The notes beneath the pieces were generated by a model. The model was not told the origin of the DNA and did no database searches. It worked only from the letters and a program-made list of their open reading frames with translations. The position numbers and the translations under genes were made by a program. DNA of 64,000 nucleotides, taken from NCBI GenBank assembly GCA_024244705.1, contig JAAEOK010000077.1:1-64000 (forward strand). The letters run 5' to 3'. The stretch comes from Alphaproteobacteria bacterium (GTDB lineage Bacteria; Pseudomonadota; Alphaproteobacteria; JAAEOK01). Position 1 is the first letter of the stretch, and each line of letters starts with the position of its first letter. Positions 49,635-61,209 of the stretch are shown here, piece after piece.

Positions 49635-50894
49635 CTACATGTCGAGTAGGATGCGTTCGGGATCCTCGAGACATTCCTTGACCCGAACCAGGAAGGTCAC
49701 CGCTTCGCGGCCGTCGATGACGCGGTGGTCATAGGACAGCGCCAGATACATCATCGGCCGCGGCTCGACCTTGTCGCCGACCACCATCGGCCGCATCATC
49801 GTCTTGTGCATGCCGAGAATGCCGGATTGCGGCGTGTTGAGGATCGGTGTCGACATCAACGAGCCATAGACGCCGCCGTTCGAGATGGTGAAGGTGCCGC
49901 CGCTGAGATCCTCCATGGTCAATTTACCGTCGCGCGCCTTGCGCCCGAGCTCGGCGATCGTGCCCTCGATTTCGGCGAATGACATTTTGTCGGCATCGCG
50001 AACGACAGGAACGACCAAGCCCTGGGGCGTGCCCACGGCGACGCCAAGATCATAGTGGTTCTTGTACACGATCTCGTCGCCGTCGATTGACGCGTTGACC
50101 GCCGGGATCTCCTTGAGCGCGATGATCGACGCCCGGGCGAAGAACGACATGAAACCAAGCCGCACGCCGTGCTTCTTCTCGAAGGCGTCCTTGTGGGTTG
50201 CGCGCAGCGCCATCACCCGCGTCATGTCGACCTCGTTGAACGTGGTCAGCATCGCCGCTGTGTTCTGCGCCTCCTTGAGACGCTCGGCGATGCGCTTGCG
50301 GAGCCGGGTCATGCGCACCCGCTCCTCGCGCGGGTCCGCCGCGGCGGCAGGCGCCGGCGCTGCATCGGCCTTGGCCGGCGCGGCCTCTGCTTTCGCCGGC
50401 TCGGGCATTGCGGCTTTCTTTTCGAGATAGTCGAGTACGTCGCCCTTGGTCAGCCGGCCGTTCTTACCGCTCGCCGGAATGGCCGCCGGATCGAGGTCGT
50501 TTTCGGCGACCAGACGCTGCACCGCGGGTGATAGCGGCGCCTCGCCTTCGTCGGCCGCAGCGGCGGGTTGCGGGTCCTCGGCCGGCGCGGGCTCGGGTGT
50601 GGTCTCCGGCTTTTTCTCGCTCGCTTCCGCCGCGGCCGGTGCGGCCGCTTTACCGTCGGCATCTCCAATCATGCCAAGAACGGCGCCGACCTCGACTTCG
50701 GCGCCTTCTTCCGCCTTGATCTCGACCAGCGCGCCGCCGACCGGCGCCGGCACCTCGACGGTGACCTTGTCGGTTTCCAACTCGACCAGCGGATCGTCGA
50801 CCGAAAACGGTTCACCGACGGCCTTGAACCACTTCGCCACCGTGGCCTCGGAAATGGACTCGCCAAGCGTCGGGACGATGAGTTCGGTGGCCAT
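49635..50894 (-). CDS. sucB: 2-oxoglutarate dehydrogenase E2, dihydrolipoyl succinyltransferase
   Basis: E2 moves succinyl groups to CoA. The 419-residue protein has one lipoyl domain with the lipoylated Lys in [16 protein letters not shown], an Ala/Pro/Glu-rich linker, an E1/E3-binding domain ([20 protein letters not shown]), a second Ala/Pro linker, and the catalytic domain ending in [16 protein letters not shown] with the active His and Asp. The domain count is typical for SucB. It follows sucA after 36 bp. Confidence 0.97.
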   Translation of the reverse strand: MATELIVPTLGESISEATVAKWFKAVGEPFSVDDPLVELETDKVTVEVPAPVGGALVEIKAEEGAEVEVGAVLGMIGDADGKAAAPAAAEASEKKPETTPEPAPAEDPQPAAAADEGEAPLSPAVQRLVAENDLDPAAIPASGKNGRLTKGDVLDYLEKKAAMPEPAKAEAAPAKADAAPAPAAAADPREERVRMTRLRKRIAERLKEAQNTAAMLTTFNEVDMTRVMALRATHKDAFEKKHGVRLGFMSFFARASIIALKEIPAVNASIDGDEIVYKNHYDLGVAVGTPQGLVVPVVRDADKMSFAEIEGTIAELGRKARDGKLTMEDLSGGTFTISNGGVYGSLMSTPILNTPQSGILGMHKTMMRPMVVGDKVEPRPMMYLALSYDHRVIDGREAVTFLVRVKECLEDPERILLDM

Positions 50895-50930
50895 GATATT
50901 GCGCCCTTGTCTCTGGTTGATTTTGCCGGA

Positions 50931-53816
50931 TTACGACACGGTCAGCGCGTCGTCGACGAATTTCTTCTGCTCGGCCTGGTGCCGCTTGAGGGAGCCGCTC
51001 GCCGGCGACGCCGCGGCCACCCGGCCCGCGTAGCTCGGCCGCTTGTGGCGCGCGCCGACCTCGCCGAGCACCAATTCGATCGACGGCTCGACCGAACTCC
51101 AAGCGCCCATGTTCTTGGGCTCTTCCTGGCACCACACCATCTCGGCTTGGGGGAACCGGGCGAGCTCGTTCGTCAACGCCTCACGGGGGAACGGATAGAG
51201 CTGCTCGAGGCGCAGCAGATAGACGTCCTTCAGCCCCCGGCTCTCGCGTTCCTGGTAGAGATCGTAATAGACCTTGCCGGTGCACATCACGACACGCCGG
51301 ATATCGCCGTCGTCGGCCAGCGTCCCGGCCTGCTGGCCATGGTCCCACAGCACGCGGTGGAAGGTCGTTCCCTCGGTGAACTCCGACAAATTCGAGATCG
51401 CCATCTTATGCCGCAACAGGGATTTCGGCGTCATCAGGATCAGGGGCTTGCGAAACTTGCGATGAATCTGGCGGCGCAGCGCGTGAAAATAGTTGAACGG
51501 CTCGGTGATATTGCAGACCTGCATGTTGTCCTCGGCGCAGAGCTGCAAATAGCGCTCCAGCCGGGCCGAGGAATGTTCCGGCCCCTGCCCCTCGAAGCCG
51601 TGGGGCAGCAGCATGACCAGTCCCGACATGCGCAACCATTTGGATTCCGCGCTGCTGACGAACTGGTCGAGTATGACCTGGGCGCCATTGGCGAAGTCGC
51701 CGAACTGCGCTTCCCAAAGAACCAGCGCATTGGGCTCGGCCAGGGTAAAGCCATATTCGAAACCGAGCACCCCGACCTCGGAAAGCGGGCTGTCGATGAC
51801 CTCGAACGGCGGTTGCGCCGGCTTGACGTGGTTGAGCGGGATGTAGCGGGCCTCGGTCTCCTGGTCGACCCAGACCGCGTGGCGTTGGGAGAACGTGCCG
51901 CGGCCGCTGTCCTGTCCGCTGAGCCGCACCGGGCAACCTTCGACCAGCAACGAACCAAAGGCGAGCGCCTCGGCGGTGGCCCAATCGATGCCCTCGCCGG
52001 TCTCCATCATCTTGCTCTTGGTCTTGAGTTGGCGGACCAGTTTGCGATGAATATTGAAGCCCTCGGGCACGGTCGTCAGCGCGGTGGCGATCGTCTTGAG
52101 GATCCCCTCGGGGACCGCGGTGACACCGCGCCGGGCCTCGCCGGCCGCGGTTTCCATACCGGTCCATGCGCCTTCCAGCCAATCCGCCTTGTTGGGCTTG
52201 TAGGAATTGGCGGCATCGAAATCCGACTGCAGGCGATCGCGAAACTCGCCGAGATAGGCATCGACCTCGTCCTGGGTCGCCACCCCGCCATCGACCAGTC
52301 GCTTGGCATAGATCGCCCGTGCCGTCGGGTGGTCGGCAATTTTCTTGTACATCAACGGTTGGGTGAAGCTGGGCTCATCGCCCTCGTTGTGGCCGAAGCG
52401 GCGATAACAGAACATGTCGACGACGACGTCGCTCTTGAACTGCTGACGGTACTCCATCGCGATTCGCGCGACATGAACCACGGCCTCGGGATCGTCTCCG
52501 TTGACGTGGAAGATCGGCGCCTGGACGATTTTTCCGACATCGGAGCAATAGGGCGAAGATCGTGAAAACCGTGGACTGGTCGTGAAGCCGATCTGATTGT
52601 TGATGATGAAATGGATGGTTCCGCCGGTACGGTAACCCTTGAGCTCGGACAGATCGAGGGTCTCGGCCACCAGGCCTTGGCCGGCGAAAGCCGCGTCGCC
52701 GTGCATCAGCAGGCACATGACCTGGCCACGCTCGGTATCGCCGCGCTGCTGCTGCTTGGCGCGGACCTTGCCCACGGCAACCGTATTGACCGCTTCGAGG
52801 TGAGACGGGTTGGCGGTCAGCGAGAGATGCACGACGCTGTCGTCGAACTCGCGGTCCGAGGACGTGCCGAGGTGGTATTTGACGTCGCCCGAGCCTTGGA
52901 CGTCCTCGGGGTTGGCCGTATTGCCCTGGAATTCGGAGAAGATCGCCTGAAACGGCTTAGCCATGAAATTGGCCAGCACGTTGAGGCGGCCGCGATGGGG
53001 CATACCGATCACCACCTCTTTCAGGCCCAATTGACCACCCCGCTTGACGATCTGCTCGAGCGCCGGAATCGCCGATTCGCCGCCGTCGAGGCCGAATCTC
53101 TTGGTTCCGGTGTATTTCTTGTCGAGGAAGTTCTCGAACTCTTCGGCTTCGACCAAACGCTCGAGGATCGCCCGCTTGCCGCGGTCGGTAAACTGGGTCC
53201 GGTTATGGACCGCCTCGATCCGTTCCTGAATCCAAGCCTTCCGGTCGGGCTCCTGAATGTGCATGTATTCGACACCGATGGTGCCGCAGTAGGTATCCCT
53301 CACCCGCCTTACGATCTCGTGCAGATTGGCGGTCTCGAGACCGAGCACGTTGTCGATGAATATTTCGCGATCCCAATCCCCGTCGGTGAAACCATAGGAG
53401 CTCGGGTCGAGCTCGGGATGGTCTTCGGGCTCATGAATACCGAGCGGGTCGAGGTTCGCCATCAGGTGCCCGCGGACCCGGTGCGAGCGGATGAGCATCA
53501 GTGCGCGGATCGAATCGAGGGTCGCGGCACGAACATCGCCTGGAACGGCGGATGCCGCGGACGGCGCCGTCATGGCCGCCGGTGCGGTCTCGGCGGTCAG
53601 CGAACCGTCGCGGGCCAACTCCTTGAGGTCGGCCGACCAGGTGGCGCCGCGAATTTCGGTCAGCACCGCCTGCTCGTCGTCGCCGAGACTGCTGAAGAAT
53701 TGTCGCCAGCTTTCGTCGACCGAATCGGGGTTTTCGGCGAAACGGCCGAAGAGCTCGGCCACGAAGGCGGCATTGCCGCCGGAGAGGAAGGAATCCTGGT
53801 CGATCTGACTAGCCAT
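50931..53816 (-). CDS. sucA: 2-oxoglutarate dehydrogenase E1
   Basis: The thiamine-diphosphate E1 subunit decarboxylates 2-oxoglutarate. I place the start at MASQIDQDSFLSGGNAAF (53816, 961 residues) because homologues begin this way; an upstream GTG would add 8 residues. Motifs: GMPHRGRLNVLANF, HVNGDDPEAVVHVARIA, FCYRRFGHNEGDEP (TPP region) and RHAVWVDQETEARYIPLNH. Located between sucD and sucB. Confidence 0.96.
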   Translation of the reverse strand: MASQIDQDSFLSGGNAAFVAELFGRFAENPDSVDESWRQFFSSLGDDEQAVLTEIRGATWSADLKELARDGSLTAETAPAAMTAPSAASAVPGDVRAATLDSIRALMLIRSHRVRGHLMANLDPLGIHEPEDHPELDPSSYGFTDGDWDREIFIDNVLGLETANLHEIVRRVRDTYCGTIGVEYMHIQEPDRKAWIQERIEAVHNRTQFTDRGKRAILERLVEAEEFENFLDKKYTGTKRFGLDGGESAIPALEQIVKRGGQLGLKEVVIGMPHRGRLNVLANFMAKPFQAIFSEFQGNTANPEDVQGSGDVKYHLGTSSDREFDDSVVHLSLTANPSHLEAVNTVAVGKVRAKQQQRGDTERGQVMCLLMHGDAAFAGQGLVAETLDLSELKGYRTGGTIHFIINNQIGFTTSPRFSRSSPYCSDVGKIVQAPIFHVNGDDPEAVVHVARIAMEYRQQFKSDVVVDMFCYRRFGHNEGDEPSFTQPLMYKKIADHPTARAIYAKRLVDGGVATQDEVDAYLGEFRDRLQSDFDAANSYKPNKADWLEGAWTGMETAAGEARRGVTAVPEGILKTIATALTTVPEGFNIHRKLVRQLKTKSKMMETGEGIDWATAEALAFGSLLVEGCPVRLSGQDSGRGTFSQRHAVWVDQETEARYIPLNHVKPAQPPFEVIDSPLSEVGVLGFEYGFTLAEPNALVLWEAQFGDFANGAQVILDQFVSSAESKWLRMSGLVMLLPHGFEGQGPEHSSARLERYLQLCAEDNMQVCNITEPFNYFHALRRQIHRKFRKPLILMTPKSLLRHKMAISNLSEFTEGTTFHRVLWDHGQQAGTLADDGDIRRVVMCTGKVYYDLYQERESRGLKDVYLLRLEQLYPFPREALTNELARFPQAEMVWCQEEPKNMGAWSSVEPSIELVLGEVGARHKRPSYAGRVAAASPASGSLKRHQAEQKKFVDDALTVS

Positions 53817-53878
53817 TCTCGTCTCGGTGCCGGTTCGCACCCTCCCTTGCCATCGTCACCGCGGCGACGCCGCGATAT

Positions 53879-54754
53879 CTATCCACCCATCGCCTTGGCC
53901 ATCGCGGTGCCGATATCGGCCGGCGAATCCGCCACCACGATGCCGGCGCTGCGCATCGCCTCGATCTTTTCCTCCGCGCCACCCTTGCCGCCGGAAATGA
54001 TGGCGCCGGCGTGGCCCATGCGGCGCCCCGGCGGCGCGGTCCGGCCGGCGATGAAACCGGCGACCGGCTTCTTGACCTTCGATGCAGTGAGGAAATCGGC
54101 GGCGTCTTCTTCGGCGCTGCCGCCGATCTCGCCGATCATGACGATGCCCTCGGTCTCCGGGTCGCCAAGAAACATGTCGATGCAGTCGATGAAATTGGTG
54201 CCGTTGACCGGATCGCCACCAATGCCGATACAGGTCGTCTGGCCGAGCCCGGTGGCGGTCGTCTGGGCGACCGCCTCGTAGGTCAGGGTGCCGGATCGAG
54301 ACACGATTCCGATCTTGCCGCGGCTGTGGATGTGGCCGGGCATGATCCCAATCTTGCACTCGCCGGGGGTAATGACTCCGGGGCAGTTGGGGCCGACCAG
54401 TCGCGTATCCGATCCACGCAGCGCACGCTTTACCCGCACCATGTCGAGGACCGGGATGCCCTCGGTAATACAGACCACCAAAGCGATGCCGGCATCGATC
54501 GCCTCCAAGATCGCGTCCCCGGCAAACGGCGGCGGCACGTAGATCGCGCTCGCCGTCGCACCGGTCGCGGCGACGGCGTCGGCCACCGTGTCGAAGACCG
54601 GCAAGTCGAGGTGGCTGGTGCCACCCTTGCCCGGGGTCACGCCGCCGACCATCCGTGTGCCGTAGGCGATCGCTTGCTCGGAATGAAAGGTGCCCTGGGC
54701 GCCGGTGAATCCCTGGCAGATGACCTTGGTGTTATTGTCGACCAGGACTGCCAT
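53879..54754 (-). CDS. sucD: Succinyl-CoA synthetase subunit alpha
   Basis: The 291-residue alpha subunit binds CoA and carries the phosphohistidine. [20 protein letters not shown] opens it, [20 protein letters not shown] follows, and the active His is in [15 protein letters not shown]. The start codon shares one base with the sucC stop. With SucC it makes ATP or GTP at the succinate step of the TCA cycle. Confidence 0.97.
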   Translation of the reverse strand: MAVLVDNNTKVICQGFTGAQGTFHSEQAIAYGTRMVGGVTPGKGGTSHLDLPVFDTVADAVAATGATASAIYVPPPFAGDAILEAIDAGIALVVCITEGIPVLDMVRVKRALRGSDTRLVGPNCPGVITPGECKIGIMPGHIHSRGKIGIVSRSGTLTYEAVAQTTATGLGQTTCIGIGGDPVNGTNFIDCIDMFLGDPETEGIVMIGEIGGSAEEDAADFLTASKVKKPVAGFIAGRTAPPGRRMGHAGAIISGGKGGAEEKIEAMRSAGIVVADSPADIGTAMAKAMGG

Positions 54755-55923
54755 CAGGCCGCCTCCTTGACCGCTTTGACGACCTTGTCCGCGGCGTCGT
54801 TGAGGTCGTCCGCGGAAACGATTCGCAGCCCCGAATCGGCTAGAATCTTCTTTCCCAGATCGACGTTTGTGCCTTCGAGCCGGACCACCAGGGGCACGTC
54901 GAGGCTGACTTCCTTGGCCGCCGCCACGACGCCCTCGGCAATGATGTCGCAGCGCATGATGCCGCCGAATATGTTGACCAGAATGCCTTGCACGTTTTGG
55001 TCGGAAAGAATGATCTTGAATGCTTCGGTCACCCGTTCCTTGGTGGCGCCGCCGCCGACATCGAGAAAATTGGCCGGCGCCGCGCCGTAGAGCTTGATGA
55101 TATCCATCGTCGCCATCGCCAGGCCGGCGCCGTTGACCATGCAACCGATGGTGCCGTCGAGCTTGATGTAGTTGAGGTCGAACGCCGCTGCCCGCCGCTC
55201 GGCGGGGTCCTCTTCGGTCTCGTCGCGCATATCGGCGAGGTCGTTGTGCCGGTATAGCGCGTTGTCATCGAAATTCATCTTGGCATCGAGCGCGATGACG
55301 CCGCCGTCGCCGGCAACCACCAGCGGATTGATTTCGACCAGGCTCGCGTCGAGGCTGGTATAGGCGTTGTACATCGCCAACAGGAACTTGACCGCGGCGC
55401 CGACCTGCTTGCCTTCGAGGCCGAGCCCAAAGGCAATCTTGCGGGCATGAAAAGCCTGCATTCCGGTCGCCGGGTCGATGGCCACGCGGAGGATCTTTTC
55501 CGGCGTCTTGGCTGCCACTTCCTCGATGTCCATGCCGCCCTCGGTCGAGGCCATGAGGGTGATACGGCTGGTCTCGCGGTCGAGCAGCACGCCGAGATAG
55601 AGCTCGCGCGCGATATCGCAGCCCTCTTCGACATAGACGCGGTTGACGACCTTGCCGGCGGGCCCAGTCTGATGGGTCACCAGATTCATGCCCAGCATCT
55701 GTTCCGCCGTCTCGCGCACCTCGTCGATCGATTTCACGACCTTGACGCCGCCACCCTTGCCGCGTCCGCCGGCATGGATTTGCGCCTTGACGACCCAGAC
55801 CGGGCCGCCCAGCACCTCCGCCGCCTCAACCGCCTCTTCGACGCTGAAGGCAACCCGACCCTGGGGAACCGCGACGCCGAAGCGGGCCAGCAATTCCTTG
55901 CCCTGATGCTCGTGGATATTCAT
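54754..55923 (-). CDS. sucC: Succinyl-CoA synthetase subunit beta
   Basis: The 389-residue ATP-grasp subunit begins [20 protein letters not shown] and contains [38 protein letters not shown] and the C-terminal CoA-ligase-type region ([35 protein letters not shown]). Length and motifs are normal. It opens the sucCDAB part of the operon after a 172-bp gap below mdh. Confidence 0.97.
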   Translation of the reverse strand: MNIHEHQGKELLARFGVAVPQGRVAFSVEEAVEAAEVLGGPVWVVKAQIHAGGRGKGGGVKVVKSIDEVRETAEQMLGMNLVTHQTGPAGKVVNRVYVEEGCDIARELYLGVLLDRETSRITLMASTEGGMDIEEVAAKTPEKILRVAIDPATGMQAFHARKIAFGLGLEGKQVGAAVKFLLAMYNAYTSLDASLVEINPLVVAGDGGVIALDAKMNFDDNALYRHNDLADMRDETEEDPAERRAAAFDLNYIKLDGTIGCMVNGAGLAMATMDIIKLYGAAPANFLDVGGGATKERVTEAFKIILSDQNVQGILVNIFGGIMRCDIIAEGVVAAAKEVSLDVPLVVRLEGTNVDLGKKILADSGLRIVSADDLNDAADKVVKAVKEAA

Positions 55924-56095
55924 TGAATGGCCCGTCCCCGATTGCGAAACCGCCGCTGGGCAATCCCGGCCTCTGCCGATTTTTCCCTAACCCTTAATAA
56001 CACGCCCGGCGGGGAGCGCAAACGCCCGCCCAGAGCTTGACGCGCCAACAACCGTCCGCCCGATGGATGCTGACGGCGCGGGCAATCCGGCCCGC

Positions 56096-57142
<1,047 letters not shown>

Positions 57143-58441
57143 CTACGGCGAATCGTCCTCACGAGCAAGGACATCGCCCGACGATTCCGTTTCGGCATGG
57201 ATTTCCTCCGGCTCGTCGCCGCGCGGGTCGAGTGCGCTCGCCATCGCCGTCGTTGGCGGCGGTGCGGCATAGCCGCCCTGTTGATCGGTCGGCACCGGCG
57301 CCCGCCGGAAAGTGCGATAAAGGGTAAACAGCGCCGTCAGCGCCGATACCGTCGCCATATAGAGAATCAGCCCGCCCTGTGGCAGGTGCTCGACCGCCTG
57401 GCCGGCGATCGCCGGGCCGGTGGCGGCGCCCAGGCTGTAGGCCAAAATCAAGCCGCCACTGGCCGCGACCAGGTCCTTGCGTTCGATGTAGTCGTTCATC
57501 TGGGCGACGCTCAGGGGATAGACCGTGAACGCGAAGGCGAATAGCAGCCCGACCAATATCCACAAAATCTCGGGACCCTTGAAGAGTTCGAGAAGGAAGA
57601 TCCCGACGCATGAGATAAACACCGCGGTCAGACACCCGATAACGATGTAGCGCCGGTCGGTGCGGTCGGACAACCAACCGACCGGCCACTGCATGCAGAG
57701 CCCGAACAGGATCACCACCGTCATCAGGGTGCCGACCTGCGAAACCTCGAGCCCGCCCTGACGTTGGGCGGTGATGGGAAACAGGCCATAGAAGGCTCCC
57801 ATCAGCATGCCCGACGTGAAGCAGCCGATGATCCCCATCGGCGAGATTCGATAGAGCCGGGCGAAGTTCATGAACGATCGCTCGGGCAGCGGCGGCGCCT
57901 TGACGCGAGTCAACGCAACCGGGACCAGCGACACGGCGAACAACAATCCGATCAGGGCGAACGGTTCGACGCCAAGGGGATCGTAGACTCCGAGGAAGAG
58001 CTGGCCGAGGCCCAGCGCCGAATAGGTCGTCACCATGTAGAGCGACATCACGCGGCCGCGCCACTTTGTTTCGGTTTCTCCGTTGAGCCAGCTTTCGATG
58101 ACCATGAAAAGGCCGGCGATGGAAAATCCGACCAGCCCGCGAAAGACGCATAGCGAAATCGGATCGAAGAACAACCCCGACAGGATCGCGCCCGCCGCGC
58201 CAAGACCGGCGAAGGCGGAAAAGGAGCGGATATGTCCGACCGCCCCGATAATTCGCTGGCTGGCGAAGGTGCTCAGGATGAAGCCGAGGAAATAGGCGGA
58301 TTGCACATAGCCGGCGAGGTCGGCACCGAGATCCTCGAGGTCGATTCGGATGCTCAGCAGCGTGCCGAATAAACCGTTCCCGAGGAGGAAGATGAAGGCG
58401 CCGATCAGCAGTGAGGACAGAGATATGATAATGCCGCCCAT
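57143..58441 (-). CDS. MFS transporter
   Basis: The 432-residue protein has about 12 hydrophobic segments in two six-helix halves and the MFS-type loop after helix 2 (ASQRIIGAVGHIRSFSAF) and a second one (WLSDRTDRRYIVIG) between halves. I choose the ATG at 58441 (MGGIIISLSSLL), with GGGAGG upstream, over a TTG at 58468. The C-terminal 60 residues are polar and acidic. Substrate unknown. It lies 26-53 bp after zapE and before mdh. Confidence 0.85.
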   Translation of the reverse strand: MGGIIISLSSLLIGAFIFLLGNGLFGTLLSIRIDLEDLGADLAGYVQSAYFLGFILSTFASQRIIGAVGHIRSFSAFAGLGAAGAILSGLFFDPISLCVFRGLVGFSIAGLFMVIESWLNGETETKWRGRVMSLYMVTTYSALGLGQLFLGVYDPLGVEPFALIGLLFAVSLVPVALTRVKAPPLPERSFMNFARLYRISPMGIIGCFTSGMLMGAFYGLFPITAQRQGGLEVSQVGTLMTVVILFGLCMQWPVGWLSDRTDRRYIVIGCLTAVFISCVGIFLLELFKGPEILWILVGLLFAFAFTVYPLSVAQMNDYIERKDLVAASGGLILAYSLGAATGPAIAGQAVEHLPQGGLILYMATVSALTALFTLYRTFRRAPVPTDQQGGYAAPPPTTAMASALDPRGDEPEEIHAETESSGDVLAREDDSP

Positions 58442-58494
58442 GGGGCCTCCCGCGCTACCTCCGCTCAATGCCAGTGGCGTCGGGCGCGGTCAAG

Positions 58495-59601
58495 TCACTT
58501 GCCGGCGATGTAGCCCTCGGCCTGCATTTCGATGAGGCGTGAGGCGGTGCGCAAGAACTCGTCGGCATGGTGCCCGGCGACATAGAGCTGGTTCGGCGGT
58601 GCGGCGGCGGCACAGATCAGATTGGTACGGTTTTCGTAAAGCGAATCGATGAGTGTGATGAAACGGCGCGCTTCGTTGCGCATGTCGGCATCCATTCGCG
58701 GAATGCGGTCGACGATCAGCGTATGGTAGCGCGCCGCCAGCGCGAGATAGTCGGCGGCTCCCCGCGGCTGCTCGCAAAGGTCCGAGAAATCGAACCGCGC
58801 CACGTCGCGCGCCGCTTTGGGCACGTCGAGCGTGCGTCCCTGCACCTCGAGCGCTTCCGGCGCGCCATCGGCGGCGTCGGTTAGGTCGGCGAAGGCGCGG
58901 TCAAGCGCGGCCGAGGATTCGGCGCCGAGCGGCGTGTAGTAAACCGGCCTCCCCTTGAGGCGCGCGAGGCGATGATCGGTGCCACCGTCGAGCACCAGGA
59001 CATCGAGCCGCGCCTCGAGAACATCGATGAAAGGCAGGAAGCGGTCGCGCTGCAGCCCGTTCTTGTAGAGCTCTCCCGGCGCGGTGTTCGAGGTCGCGAC
59101 CACCACGACCCCCTGGTCGAACAACGCCGTGAACAGCCGGCCGAGGATCATGGCGTCGGCAATGTTGGTGACTTGAAATTCGTCGAAGCAGAGCAGCCAG
59201 TCGGTGGCGAGATCGCGTGCCAGCGGCTCGATCAGGTCGGCACCTCCGCCGCCGGCGGCCCGGCGCGCCTCGTGGAGGCGGCCGTGGACCTCGAGCATGA
59301 ACGCGTTGAAATGGACCCGGCGCTTGCGGTCGGTCGGTGCCGATTCGAAGAACAAATCCATCAACATCGACTTGCCGCGACCCACCGGGCCGAAGATGTA
59401 AAGCCCTTGGGGCGGTGCCTCCTGCCGCCGCGCCAAACCGAACCGCGCCTTCCACCCGGCGGCGCCGGTGTCCGGATTGTAATACCGCAACGCGTTGTGC
59501 AGGCTCTGCAGCTTCTCGGCGCCCAGCGCCTGTGCTGGATCGCCGATCAACGCACCCTGCTCGACCAAGGTCCGGTAGGTTGCGATCGGCACCTCGACCA
59601 T
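58495..59601 (-). CDS. zapE: Cell division protein ZapE (AFG1-like ATPase)
   Basis: ZapE is an AFG1-type ATPase acting at the Z-ring. The 368-residue protein has Walker [16 protein letters not shown], a sensor [10 protein letters not shown], Walker [21 protein letters not shown] and the C-terminal [18 protein letters not shown] with [20 protein letters not shown]. The ATG at 59601 follows GGAG at 5 bases; a GTG 6 bases earlier is possible. It is often found near the mdh-suc genes in alphaproteobacteria. Confidence 0.93.
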   Translation of the reverse strand: MVEVPIATYRTLVEQGALIGDPAQALGAEKLQSLHNALRYYNPDTGAAGWKARFGLARRQEAPPQGLYIFGPVGRGKSMLMDLFFESAPTDRKRRVHFNAFMLEVHGRLHEARRAAGGGGADLIEPLARDLATDWLLCFDEFQVTNIADAMILGRLFTALFDQGVVVVATSNTAPGELYKNGLQRDRFLPFIDVLEARLDVLVLDGGTDHRLARLKGRPVYYTPLGAESSAALDRAFADLTDAADGAPEALEVQGRTLDVPKAARDVARFDFSDLCEQPRGAADYLALAARYHTLIVDRIPRMDADMRNEARRFITLIDSLYENRTNLICAAAAPPNQLYVAGHHADEFLRTASRLIEMQAEGYIAGK

Positions 59602-59706
59602 GCCCACTCCATTCCAACGGCGGCTTCCCTACAGGGAAAGCGGCGCTGTTGTAAAGGGAGCGCGATGGCGGTTCCGCGGTCGGCGCAAAGGTCGGCACGC
59701 GAAAGC

Positions 59707-60456
59707 TCACCGTCCTCCGGCGACGTGGATGTTGGCGGCGGTGACATAGGACGCCGCATCCGAGAGCAGCCACAGGATCGTCTCCGCGGTCTCCTCGGCC
59801 GAACCGGGACGCTGCATCGGTACCAACGGCGCGAGCCGCTCGAGCCGGCCGGGAAGCCCCGCCGAATCGTGAATGTCGGTCTCAATCAGGCCGGGGCTGA
59901 CGGCGTTCACGCGGATACCCTCGGCGGCGACCTCTTTCGCCAGACCGAGAGTGAAGCTGTCGATCGCCCCCTTGGAGGCGGCGTAGTCGACATATTCGTT
60001 GGGGCTACCAAGCCCGGCGGCGCGGGATGACAGGTTGACGATCGCCCCGCCCTCGCCGCCGTGCCGGGTCGACAGCCGGCGGACGGCCTCGCGGGCGCAC
60101 AGAAAGCAGCCGACGACGTTGATGTCGAACATACGGCGTAGCGCGTCGGCCTCGACGTCCTCGACCCGGCCCGCCCGGGTGATGATGCCTGCATTGTTGA
60201 CGAGCGCGTCGAGGCGGCCGAATTCGGTGTCGGTGGCCTCGAACAGGGCCAGGATATCGGCCTCGTGGCCGATGTCGCCGGCGACGGTGATGGCCCGCTG
60301 CCCTGCCGCCCGCACGTCGGCCGCAACCGCCTCGGCGGCATCGCGGCTTTGGCGATAATTGATGCACACATCGTAACCGCGGCGACCGGCGAGACGCGCC
60401 GTCGCGGCGCCGATTCCCCGGCTGGCGTCGGTCACGATGACAACCCTGGACATCAT
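59707..60456 (-). CDS. SDR family oxidoreductase
   Basis: The 249-residue short-chain dehydrogenase has NNAGIITRAG, the catalytic Ser region IVNLSSRAAG, Tyr-Lys in YVDYAASKGAID, and VNAVSPGLIETDIHD. The cofactor motif reads VTDASRGIGAAT: the first glycine of TGxxxGIG is Asp here, which is rare and could weaken NAD(P) binding. NYRQSR after the second strand suggests NADP preference. Substrate unknown. It stands 99 bp above zapE. Confidence 0.88.
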   Translation of the reverse strand: MMSRVVIVTDASRGIGAATARLAGRRGYDVCINYRQSRDAAEAVAADVRAAGQRAITVAGDIGHEADILALFEATDTEFGRLDALVNNAGIITRAGRVEDVEADALRRMFDINVVGCFLCAREAVRRLSTRHGGEGGAIVNLSSRAAGLGSPNEYVDYAASKGAIDSFTLGLAKEVAAEGIRVNAVSPGLIETDIHDSAGLPGRLERLAPLVPMQRPGSAEETAETILWLLSDAASYVTAANIHVAGGR

Positions 60457-60571
60457 TCGAGCTTATACCAGCGCCGGCCCGAATGACCAATGACGGCCGG
60501 ACCGAAAGATCGCAGGCTCAGATGGCTGCTTCCCGGGCATCTCGCGCACCGCCTGCGGCGGCGCGAACGAA

Positions 60572-60599
60572 GGGGCCGCCGGTTGCGGACGGCGGCCCC
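60572..60599 (-). terminator. GC-rich hairpin, possible terminator of the 60669 gene
   Basis: GGGGCCGCC and GGCGGCCCC form a perfect 9-bp stem around a 10-base loop, 70 bp below the stop of the small exported protein gene. The minus strand continues TTCGTTCG, so there is only a weak T-tract; termination is possible, not certain. Confidence 0.45.
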
Positions 60600-60668
60600 A
60601 TGAGGTCGGCTCGCGGACGGGGGGTTGGAGCCCGAGGGCCGACCGTCGCCGGTCGATCGACGGGCGGT

Positions 60669-61115
60669 TTAGTACCGGTATTGACCGTCGGGCGTGAAGG
60701 TGCCCGACCAGCCGACGACCTCACCGTTTCGCTTCAGGTGACGACCTTCGACGAAATAGCTGCCGTCATCGCCCCGCGTCGCACGCCGCTTCGTGCCGGT
60801 CGTGGTGCCGTTTGGCCACACCGTCTTGCGGCCCGACGCGTAGGTGCCAGCCTCGCGGTCCCAGGTCGTCCGACGCTTGTTGGTATAGGTGCGACCGTTG
60901 TGGGATTGGGCCTTCGTGGTCGAGGAGCGGAAACCGGGTTCGCGGGTTACCTTGCGGCCGAACTTGCCGTGACCGCCGTTCGATCCCACCCAATGGCCGC
61001 CGTATTTCTTGGTCTCGGCCTGAGCCGTCGATAATGTCAATCCGAGCGCCGCGACCGCGATGAGGAGTGCGCCGGCCATTTTGATCGGAAGGACGTTGCT
61101 GTACTTCTTGAGCAT
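60669..61115 (-). CDS. Small exported basic protein, function unknown
   Basis: I do not recognise this 148-residue protein. GGAGG stands 5 bases before the start. It has a signal peptide (MLKKYSNVLPIKMAGALLIA to LSTAQA) and a Gly/Thr/Arg-rich mature part with repeated elements such as GGHWVGSNGGHGKF, HNGRTYTNKRRTTWDREAG and SGRKTVWPNGTTTGTKR, which suggest a short beta-repeat. It ends WSGTFTPDGQYRY. It is likely periplasmic or secreted. Confidence 0.7.
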   Translation of the reverse strand: MLKKYSNVLPIKMAGALLIAVAALGLTLSTAQAETKKYGGHWVGSNGGHGKFGRKVTREPGFRSSTTKAQSHNGRTYTNKRRTTWDREAGTYASGRKTVWPNGTTTGTKRRATRGDDGSYFVEGRHLKRNGEVVGWSGTFTPDGQYRY

Positions 61116-61209
61116 CTCAGCCTCCGTGGTTGAACCGTTTCGGGAATGGATGCGGCCGCATTCGATTCCTTAAACGATCAACACGAAGACTCCCTGCGCT
61201 AAAAGTTGG

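Noticed and set aside
50568-54281. Long plus-strand frames opposite sucA, sucB and sucD
   Set aside because: Antisense shadows of conserved TCA genes with no independent support.
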